5,937 bases of DNA, from contig JAIFMR010000092.1 in assembly GCA_020048255.1 (NCBI GenBank), forward strand, positions 1 to 5,937. Direction: 5' to 3'. This DNA comes from Rhodoferax sp. (GTDB lineage: Bacteria > Pseudomonadota > Gammaproteobacteria > Burkholderiales > Burkholderiaceae_C). Positions 1-5,256 of the stretch are shown in pieces; position 1 is the stretch's first letter, and every line of letters begins with the position of its first letter. The notes under the pieces were generated by a model. That model worked only from the letters and a program-made list of their open reading frames with translations. It had not been told where the DNA came from and did not search any database. Both the position numbers and the translations under genes were made by a program.

Positions 1-1846
1 TCATCAAGGCCAGCACCACGCCAATCAGTGTCAGGGGCAAGGAGGTCATCAAAGCCAAAGGTTGCAGGAAACTCTTGAACTGGCTCGCCAGAATCATGTA
101 AATGAATATCACGGCCAGCACCAAGGCGGACAGTGCATAACCAAACGCCTCGCCCATGTCTTTGGTCGAACCGCTGAACTTGTAGCCATAGCCTGGTGGC
201 ATGGTGATGCTGTCCATGGCCACCTTGATGTCCGCCGAGATCTCTCCGGCTGCGCGACCCGAGACGTTGCCGGACAGAGCGACTTCACGCGTCAGATCAC
301 GGCGATTGATCTGATTGGAACCTGAAGACTCCACCACCTGGGCCACCTGACCCAGGTGAACCACACGCGTCGTGCCATTGGCGTTGACACCTGTGGCAAA
401 CGGGAGCTGGGTCAAGTCATCCACCTGGTTGCGCGACTGCGGTGACAGTCGCACATTGACGTCATAGGTCTGGTCGTCGGGCGCGCGCCAGTTGCCCACC
501 GTTTGGCCGGCCACCAGCGTGCGCAGTGCAGTGCCAATTTGTGCAACGCTCAGGCCAAGGTCAGAGGCTGCATCGCGACGCACCTGCACATCCAGCGTTG
601 GTTTGTTGGGTTTGAGTGTGGAATCCACATCAACCAAGCCGGGAATGGGGCGGATCTTCTCCAGCGCCAATGCGGTCAGGCGCGACAGTTCACCCATGTC
701 AGCACCTTGAATCGAGAAGGAAATTTGCTTTTGGCCCCCCACCGGGTCCAGCAAACCGACATGCGTCACGGTGATGCCGGGGACCTGCCGCAGTCGCTGA
801 CGCAGCACCACCGACATGTCGTCCACACTGCGCTGGCGCAGCTTGCGGTCCACCAGACGGATGTAAACACTGGCATATATTTTCCCCTGGGCATTGCCGG
901 TGTTGATGGTGGTCAGGGTGTAGCGCACTTCGGGAAACGACCGAATCACGGCTTCCACCTGGCGGGCACGTTCTTCGGTCACCTCCAGGGCCGAGCCCAC
1001 TGGTGTGTTGAAAGTGAGGTTGGTCTCCGAGAAATCTGATTTGGGAACAAACTCGGTTCCCAGCAGGGGCACCATGGCCAGGCTGGTCACAAAAATCACA
1101 CCGGCCAAAGCGACGGTGCTGAGTTTGTGGGCCAGGGCCCATTTCAAAATACTTTGGTACACCCCCACCAGCGTGTCGGTGCCGCGGTCGAACAACCCGG
1201 TGATACGGCCGATGGTCTTGTCGTACAGGGAAACCGGCGCATGGTGCTTGCCATGCGCCTCGATGCTGGGGTCGTGCCAAATGCTGGACAGCATGGGGTC
1301 GAGTGTGAAGCTGACAAACATCGAGATCAGCACGGCGGCCACAATCGTCAAGCCAAATTCATGGAAAAACTTGCCAATGATGCCGCCCATGAATCCAATA
1401 GGCAAAAACACGGCCACGATTGACAGCGTGGTGGCAAACACGGCCAGACCAATTTCACGGGTGCCATCCATCGATGCATCAAAGGCGCCTTTGCCCATTT
1501 GCACGTGGCGCACGATGTTTTCGCGCACCACAATGGCATCATCAATCAACAGGCCGACGCACAGGCTCAGCGCCATCATGGTGATCATGTTGATGGTAAA
1601 ACCCATCACGTTCATGAAGAAAAAAGTGCCCACCAGGGCAATGGGCAAGGTCAGACCAGTGATGATGGTGGAGCGCCAGGAGTTCAAAAATAAAAAAACA
1701 ATCAACACCGTCAGCATGGCGCCTTCAAACAGGGTTTGGCGCACATTGGCCACTGAAACGCGGATTTGCCGTGACCCATCGGTGATTTGCGCCAGCTTGA
1801 CACCCGGCGGCAAGCTCAGCTGCAGTTCTGCCAGCGTTTTGTTCAT
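1..1846 (-). CDS. RND efflux permease, C-terminal frame (partial, runs off left edge)
   Basis: This frame is open without interruption from the ATG at 1846 to the window edge, 615 codons read through by hand. It carries most of an AcrB/HAE1-type inner-membrane drug:proton antiporter. It begins in the end of the first porter domain (NKTLAELQ, PPGVKL). Next come TM2 (near TLFEGAMLTVLIVFLFL), TM3, and TM4 with the proton-relay pair Asp-Asp in GLLIDDAIVV (codons at 1538-1543). TM5 (FATTLSIVAVFLPIGFMGG), TM6 and the second large periplasmic loop follow, with TM8 near 70-130 and TM9 cut by the edge. About 110-140 residues, including TM10-TM12, should lie beyond position 1. It is the continuation of the permease started at 2727 but sits in a different frame. 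The ATG overlaps the upstream stop as ATGA, with no recognisable ribosome binding site, so any translation would depend on reinitiation. Alone it lacks TM1 and most of the first porter domain and should not make a working pump. Confidence 0.9.
   Translation of the reverse strand, partial: MNKTLAELQLSLPPGVKLAQITDGSRQIRVSVANVRQTLFEGAMLTVLIVFLFLNSWRSTIITGLTLPIALVGTFFFMNVMGFTINMITMMALSLCVGLLIDDAIVVRENIVRHVQMGKGAFDASMDGTREIGLAVFATTLSIVAVFLPIGFMGGIIGKFFHEFGLTIVAAVLISMFVSFTLDPMLSSIWHDPSIEAHGKHHAPVSLYDKTIGRITGLFDRGTDTLVGVYQSILKWALAHKLSTVALAGVIFVTSLAMVPLLGTEFVPKSDFSETNLTFNTPVGSALEVTEERARQVEAVIRSFPEVRYTLTTINTGNAQGKIYASVYIRLVDRKLRQRSVDDMSVVLRQRLRQVPGITVTHVGLLDPVGGQKQISFSIQGADMGELSRLTALALEKIRPIPGLVDVDSTLKPNKPTLDVQVRRDAASDLGLSVAQIGTALRTLVAGQTVGNWRAPDDQTYDVNVRLSPQSRNQVDDLTQLPFATGVNANGTTRVVHLGQVAQVVESSGSNQINRRDLTREVALSGNVSGRAAGEISADIKVAMDSITMPPGYGYKFSGSTKDMGEAFGYALSALVLAVIFIYMILASQFKSFLQPLALMTSLPLTLIGVVLALM
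1843..1846 (-). other. Deletion scar and ATGA stop/start overlap in the RND permease
   Basis: On the minus strand the junction reads GTCCAATGAACAAAACG. The upstream frame ends at TGA while an ATG in the downstream frame shares three of its bases. The two bases TG before AAC look like the tail of a Leu codon (CTG or TTG), since relatives usually have a hydrophobic residue just before the N-K-T-L-A-E-L helix. The ATGA is therefore probably an accident of the deletion and not an evolved start. No purine-rich ribosome binding site lies in the 20 nt upstream. Confidence 0.6.
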
Positions 1847-2727
1847 TGGACATTGAGCAGCAAGGTGCGCTGGCCGTTGTAGAGCGCCAGGCTCTCCAAT
1901 TCCTGCGCCCCATCGGAGATGGTGGCCAGTTGTTCCACACGCACGGGCGCACCATTTTTGCGTGCCACGATGATGCGACCAAAGTCTTCCGGCCGCTGCA
2001 CCCGTGCGGCAATCTGGATCACCCTGTCTTGCTCTAGGGAGCGGATGGTGCCTGCCGGAAAGTCCTGGTTGTCTGCGCGCACCGCATTGGCCACCTGATC
2101 CGGGGTGATGCCAAAGGCTTCGAGGGCCTGCGGGTTCAGATAAATATTGATTTCACGTTTGCTGCCGCCCACCAGGGTGACCGAGCCGACGCCGCGGACG
2201 TTTTCCAGGCGTTTTTTGAGGGTTTGTTCGGCCCAATTGGTGAGCTCCACGGTGTTCATTGCCGGCCCGGCGCCTGGGCTGACGGCATCATTGGGCAAGA
2301 CTGCGACGGACCAGATCGCACGGCTGGATGGGTCAAAGCGCAAGACCCGCGGCTCTTTGACCTCTGTGCGCAGGGTCGGGCGAATCGATGCGACCTTTTC
2401 GCGCACGTCGTCGGCGGCCTTGCGGCCATCCATGTGCAGGCCAAATTCAATGATGACGACCGACTGGCCTTCGTAAGAGCGCGAGGTCAAGGCGTTGATG
2501 CCCGCGATGGCGTTGACACCTTCTTCAATTTTCTTGGTGACCTCGCTCTCGATGATTTCAGGTGAAGCGCCCGGGTAATCCGTGCTGATGACCACCACCG
2601 GGAAGTCGACATTGGGGAATTGGTCGACTTGCAGGCGTTGCATTGAAAACAGGCCCAGTACCACCAGTGCCAGCATCATCATGGTGGCAAAGACCGGGTT
2701 GTTCAGGCTGACGCGGGTGAACCACAT
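1843..2727 (-). CDS. RND efflux permease, N-terminal fragment ending at a frameshift
   Basis: The first 294 residues match the start of an RND (HAE1-type) multidrug permease. A short cytoplasmic end and TM1 (about residues 11-29, PVFATMMMLALVVLGLFSM) are followed by the family signature QVDQFPNVDFPVV. The periplasmic porter subdomains PN1, PN2 and PC1 come next, with YPGASPEIIESEVTKKIEE, GVGSVTLVGG and YNGQRTLLLNVQ recognisable. The frame then hits TGA at 1845-1843, where family members run on for over 700 residues. The start is well supported: the ATG directly follows the adaptor stop (TGAATG) and AGGGGA lies 8 nt upstream. Truncation removes the TM4 Asp-Asp pair and all other membrane helices except TM1, so this product is not expected to transport anything. 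The gene family assignment is secure; the drug substrates cannot be read from the sequence. Confidence 0.92.
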   Translation of the reverse strand: MWFTRVSLNNPVFATMMMLALVVLGLFSMQRLQVDQFPNVDFPVVVISTDYPGASPEIIESEVTKKIEEGVNAIAGINALTSRSYEGQSVVIIEFGLHMDGRKAADDVREKVASIRPTLRTEVKEPRVLRFDPSSRAIWSVAVLPNDAVSPGAGPAMNTVELTNWAEQTLKKRLENVRGVGSVTLVGGSKREINIYLNPQALEAFGITPDQVANAVRADNQDFPAGTIRSLEQDRVIQIAARVQRPEDFGRIIVARKNGAPVRVEQLATISDGAQELESLALYNGQRTLLLNVQ

Positions 2728-3888
2728 TCAAAGCTTCCCCTGGGCTGGGTTCAGCAACTTGACCTGCGTGCCTGGCCGCAGCACGCCCACCGACTGAGCC
2801 AGTGCCGTGGCCCCTTCAAGCACACCGCTGACAGCCACCATGGGTTTTCCATCCAACTCACCGCGCGCACCCAAGGTCACGTTCAGGTGCTGCACCTGGT
2901 TGGCTTGCAGCACTTGCACATAAGGTTGCGGTTTGTCGGTCCGCACCGCGTTCAAGCTCACCGCCAGCGTGTTCAAGTGACCCGTGGTCAAGGTGCCTTC
3001 GGCAAACAAGCCTTGGCGCAAAGGGCTGCCTGAGGCCAATGCCAGGTACACCAGCACCGCGCGGCTGTCGGACGTGGCGCTGGGGTTGATGCGCACCACG
3101 CTGGCTGCCAGTGGCTGGGGCAGGCCGGCAACGCGCAGCTGTGCTTTTTGGCCGACCTTGACCTGCATGGCGTCTGCAGTGCTCATGGCCGCTTCGAGCT
3201 CCAGCCGGCTCAGGTCGACAATTTCAAGAATCCGGCCGTCCAGCGCCACGCGTTCGCCTGACTGGGCCAAGCGCTGGGCCACTTGTCCTGAAATGGGTGC
3301 ATGCAGCACGGTGTCACTCAAGCTCTTGGCCACCACATCGGTGGCGGATTGCGCCGCGGCGTAATTGGCTTGGGCCGCCGCCAGATTGGCCTGTGATGCG
3401 GCCAATGCGGTGCTGGAGATAAAGCCCTGTGCGACCAGAGCCACGTTGTTGTCATGGGTGCGCTGCGCGATGTCAACCTGGGCCTTGGCGGCTTGGGCTT
3501 GTTGGTTGGTCTGGCGCAGGCGCGCTTGCGACTCCGTCGGGTCAATGCGACCCAGCACCTGCCCGGCTTGGACCGAGTCACCCTCGCGCACGGTCATATT
3601 TTGCAGTTCACCGGGGACGCGCGCCTTGACCATGGCGCTGTTGACGGCCTTGACGGGTCCTGAAATGGCCACAGTGAGGGCCAGATCAACCACCTTGACC
3701 GGCAACAAGTCAGCTTCAGTCAGCTCAAGGGCCACCTCGGACTTTTGCGCGGTCTGTTGGGCTGCCAGTGCCAACTGCTTGTCCTTGCGCGCTGACAGCG
3801 TGCGCAGCACACCCGCAGCCAGCAGCGCCAGGATCAAGAGGGCAATGGTCCATTTGAGCCAGGGTTTCATGGGGTGGGGTGCTTGCAT
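2728..3888 (-). CDS. RND efflux periplasmic adaptor (membrane fusion protein, HlyD/AcrA type)
   Basis: The 386-residue protein is of normal length for the adaptor that joins an RND permease to an outer-membrane channel. It has an N-terminal membrane anchor or uncleaved signal (about residues 13-29, WTIALLILALLAAGVL) after a Lys-containing start. No lipobox Cys is present, so it is probably held by this helix and not lipidated. The first half of the lipoyl-like domain is at about 76-117 (VPGELQNMTVREGDSVQAGQ). An Ala/Gln-rich alpha-helical hairpin spans about 118-194 and should dock to the outer-membrane partner. The second lipoyl half is at 195-226 (HAPISGQVAQRLAQSGERV), followed by the beta-barrel (227-302) and membrane-proximal domain (303-381). 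Its ATG comes one base after the xth stop with only a weak GAG upstream; the ATG at 3870 (MKPWLKW) is the alternative start. All domains appear intact, although its partner permease is broken. Confidence 0.93.
   Translation of the reverse strand: MQAPHPMKPWLKWTIALLILALLAAGVLRTLSARKDKQLALAAQQTAQKSEVALELTEADLLPVKVVDLALTVAISGPVKAVNSAMVKARVPGELQNMTVREGDSVQAGQVLGRIDPTESQARLRQTNQQAQAAKAQVDIAQRTHDNNVALVAQGFISSTALAASQANLAAAQANYAAAQSATDVVAKSLSDTVLHAPISGQVAQRLAQSGERVALDGRILEIVDLSRLELEAAMSTADAMQVKVGQKAQLRVAGLPQPLAASVVRINPSATSDSRAVLVYLALASGSPLRQGLFAEGTLTTGHLNTLAVSLNAVRTDKPQPYVQVLQANQVQHLNVTLGARGELDGKPMVAVSGVLEGATALAQSVGVLRPGTQVKLLNPAQGKL
2736..2741 (-). promoter_or_regulatory. Ribosome binding site of the RND permease
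   Basis: AGGGGA on the minus strand lies 8 nt before the ATG at 2727, inside the last codons of the adaptor gene. It is the clearest Shine-Dalgarno sequence in the efflux pair. It fixes the permease start directly after the adaptor stop (TGAATG), which suggests the two subunits were translationally linked. Confidence 0.7.
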
Positions 3889-3889
3889 G

Positions 3890-4636
3890 CTAGAGCTCGG
3901 TGATGTCGACTACCACTGGGGCGTGGTCACTGGGGCGCTCGTTCTTGCGCGGTGTTTTGTCGATCCAGCAGGCGCTCACACGGGGCTTGAGTGCATGGCT
4001 GACCAAAATATGGTCAATGCGCAGACCCCGGTTGCGCTTGAAGCCAAAGTCCCGGTAGTCCCACCAAGAGTAGCTCTTGGGCGGTTGCTCAAACAGGCGG
4101 TGCGCGTCGTGCAAGCCCAGGGCAATGAGCGCCTGGAGGTGGTAGCGCTCCTCGTCGGTGCAATGGATCTGGTCTTTCAGCACCAGCTGTGGATAGGTTT
4201 GCAATTCGGTTCGAATCCAACTGCGCAGGCCCTCTAACCAGGCCATCTTGTAGTCAAACTTGTCGCTGCCAGGCTCTTGACCGTTCGGGAAATAGGCCCC
4301 AATGACACGAACACTCGACATGTCTGGCTTGGCAGGCGAGGGGGCCACCGCAAAGCTGGCACTGATCACACGCGCCATGTCGTCGTCAAAGCCGGGGATG
4401 TTTTTAACGACATCCTGTGCGGGCGTTCGCGACAGCAAGGCCACACCGTTATAAGTTTTTTGACCAAAACACTGCGCGTGATAGCCCGCCTGGGCTAAGG
4501 CCGCCATTGGAAACTTGTCGTCGGTCATCTTCAACTCTTGCAGCGCCAGCACATCGACCGGGTTGGCTTGCAGCCAGTCCAAAACCTGCGGCAGACGCAC
4601 GGTGAGCGAGTTGACATTCCAGGTGGCAAGCTTCAT
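3890..4636 (-). CDS. xth: Exonuclease III / AP endonuclease-family protein lacking its catalytic G-D-x-N loop
   Basis: The 248 residues follow the ExoIII (XthA) fold used in base-excision repair to cut DNA at abasic sites and trim 3' ends. Most active-site residues are in place: Asn7 in NVNS, Glu34 in LQELK (metal ligand), Tyr115 in GAYFPNG, Asp208 in LRIDHIL, and Asp237-His238 in SDHAPV. What should follow LVL153 in all family members is a G-D-x-N segment (Asp151 and Asn153 in E. coli). Here LVL runs straight into KDQIHCTDEERYHLQ. Compared with remembered relatives, about 19-20 residues (VGDFNIAPEDRD... region) are absent with the frame preserved. The product is predicted to be catalytically dead and perhaps misfolded. 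The start is supported by AGGA 10 nt upstream and the canonical MKLATWNVNS opening. The gene sits 76 nt after folA and 1 nt before the adaptor gene. Family identity is certain; activity is doubtful. Confidence 0.9.
   Translation of the reverse strand: MKLATWNVNSLTVRLPQVLDWLQANPVDVLALQELKMTDDKFPMAALAQAGYHAQCFGQKTYNGVALLSRTPAQDVVKNIPGFDDDMARVISASFAVAPSPAKPDMSSVRVIGAYFPNGQEPGSDKFDYKMAWLEGLRSWIRTELQTYPQLVLKDQIHCTDEERYHLQALIALGLHDAHRLFEQPPKSYSWWDYRDFGFKRNRGLRIDHILVSHALKPRVSACWIDKTPRKNERPSDHAPVVVDITEL
4177..4178 (-). other. Junction of the inferred in-frame deletion in xth
   Basis: The minus strand reads CTGGTGCTG followed directly by AAAGACCAGATCC, coding L-V-L then K-D-Q-I. In ExoIII relatives the beta strand ending in V-L is followed by G-D-(F/M)-N-I, the catalytic loop. 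The loss is estimated at 57-60 nt and keeps the frame. The parental sequence is not present, so the exact size and any microhomology at the ends cannot be read here. Confidence 0.65.
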
Positions 4637-4710
4637 GGTGAGGTTTTCCTAGACATCGCTGCAGGAACGCATACAAGCAAGCCGTGTTGACGAAAGCCGG
4701 CTTCAGACAT
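4633..4710 (-). CDS. Possible 25-codon small ORF between folA and xth
   Basis: An ATG at 4710, two bases after the folA stop, opens a 25-codon frame (MSEAGFRQHGLLVCVPAAMSRKTSP). It ends with a TGA that overlaps the xth ATG as ATGA. It is preceded by AGGA at 4722-4719 with 8-nt spacing, a better-placed ribosome binding site than xth's own. It could be a short leader that couples folA translation to xth, or simply chance in a 76-nt gap. There is no recognisable domain, and no signal peptide or membrane helix is evident. It is not in frame with xth, so it is not an N-terminal extension of that protein. Confidence 0.25.
   Translation of the reverse strand: MSEAGFRQHGLLVCVPAAMSRKTSP
4647..4650 (-). 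promoter_or_regulatory. Ribosome binding site of xth
   Basis: AGGA on the minus strand, within TAGGAAAACCTCACC, lies 10 nt before the ATG at 4636. The spacing is slightly long, but no better start codon fits the family's conserved MKLATWNVN opening. Confidence 0.5.
4695..4704. repeat. Perfect 10-bp palindrome in the folA-xth gap
   Basis: AAGCCGGCTT reads the same on both strands, just after the folA stop codon. With no loop and no following T-run it is not a convincing terminator. It could be a small operator-like site or chance. Confidence 0.3.
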
Positions 4711-4712
4711 GG

Positions 4713-5207
4713 CTAGTTTCCTGGTGAGTGGGTGTAAGTGACAAAACTAAAATGCAGTCCCTGACTGCTGGTGTGAGACTCGCGGGCTGTTTCAACCCAG
4801 CCTGCGTCAAAGATGGGGGCAAAGGCATCGCCTTCAAACGGTGCATCGATTTCCGTCACTACCGCCTCACTGGCCAGCGCCAGGGCTTGGGCGTAAATTT
4901 CCGCGCCGCCAATGACCCACGCTGTGCTGTCTTTGGGGCAGACCGCACAAGCCTGCTCCAGCGAATGGACGACTTGTGCCCCTTCAGCCTTCCAGTCGGT
5001 CTGACGTGTCACCACCACATTGAGCCTCCCGGGCAGCGGCCGAAACTTGATCGGAAGCGATTCCCAGGTCTTGCGCCCCATGATGACAGGGCAGCCCAAG
5101 GTGGTACGTTTGAAATGAGCCATGTCTTCCGGCAGATGCCAGGGCAGGGCATTTTGGCGGCCAATGACGCCGTTGCTGGCGCGGGCGAAGATGAGTTTGA
5201 GTTGCAT
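4713..5207 (-). CDS. folA: Dihydrofolate reductase
   Basis: The 164-residue enzyme reduces dihydrofolate to tetrahydrofolate with NADPH in the cytoplasm and is the target of trimethoprim. The sequence shows the expected order. The N-terminal strand LKLIFARASNGVIG and the substrate loop ALPWHLPEDMAHFKR come first, the latter with the catalytic acid Asp28 (E. coli Asp27). The cofactor motif PVIMGRKTWESLP, then LPGRLNVVVTR, the second NADPH glycine motif WVIGGAEIYAQAL, and the late TEIDAPFEGDAFAP strand follow. Length is normal. I start it at the ATG at 5207, which gives MQLKLIF as in relatives; a TTG at 5216 would add only three residues. Neither start has a clear Shine-Dalgarno sequence. It lies 49 nt after thyA, whose reaction produces its substrate. 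Nothing in the sequence suggests a resistance-type variant. Confidence 0.96.
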   Translation of the reverse strand: MQLKLIFARASNGVIGRQNALPWHLPEDMAHFKRTTLGCPVIMGRKTWESLPIKFRPLPGRLNVVVTRQTDWKAEGAQVVHSLEQACAVCPKDSTAWVIGGAEIYAQALALASEAVVTEIDAPFEGDAFAPIFDAGWVETARESHTSSQGLHFSFVTYTHSPGN

Positions 5208-5226
5208 GGTGGGCAAGTGAATGAAG

Positions 5227-5240
5227 GCGCTTCAAAGCGC
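5227..5240. repeat. Short inverted repeat between thyA and folA
   Basis: GCGCTT-CA-AAGCGC forms two 6-base arms, realistically a 5-bp stem with a TCAA loop. It sits about 20 nt before the folA start and 17 nt after the thyA stop. No T-tract follows on the minus strand, so it is unlikely to be a full terminator. It may influence folA translation or mRNA stability, or mean nothing. Confidence 0.4.
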
Positions 5241-5256
5241 ACAGGCTGGGCTGACT

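Larger units (their letters stand above)
1..2727 (-). pseudogene. RND permease locus as a whole, disrupted by a small internal deletion
   Basis: This entry joins the two frames into one ancestral gene. Reading across the scar, residues up to LLLNVQ are followed by two orphan bases (TG) and then AACAAAACGCTG, coding NKTLAEL in the shifted frame. Aligned from memory with AcrB, about 13 residues (near AcrB 294-306, end of PN2) are missing and two bases remain of the expected 39, so about 37 nt are gone. No other stop or frame change occurs in the 615 following codons or the 294 preceding ones. The gene is therefore either a fresh pseudogene or an intact gene misrepresented by the assembly. The left end is open, so the total length is unknown. 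Confidence 0.75.

Noticed and set aside
503..1039. A 178-codon plus-strand frame and the 193-codon minus-strand frame at 699-1280
   Set aside because: Both overlap permease codons that are in frame and highly conserved in character. Their translations are rich in His, Gln, Arg and Pro, as expected for shadow frames.
1005..1856. A 283-codon open frame on the plus strand opposite the permease
   Set aside because: It mirrors the permease codons, its translation has no recognisable domain, and the minus-strand frame gives a continuous RND protein here. Long antisense frames are common opposite GC-rich genes.
3365..4237. A 290-codon open frame on the plus strand spanning the adaptor and xth
   Set aside because: It is antisense to two clearly coding genes, with a low-complexity Ala/Trp/Cys-rich translation and no family resemblance.
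4723..4760. TTGTCA as a possible -35 element for an xth-efflux promoter at the end of folA
   Set aside because: The -35 hexamer is a 5/6 match, but no acceptable -10 hexamer is found 16-19 nt downstream, so no promoter is called.
5227..5240. The thyA-folA inverted repeat as a rho-independent terminator
   Set aside because: The stem is only 5-6 bp and no T-tract follows it on the minus strand.
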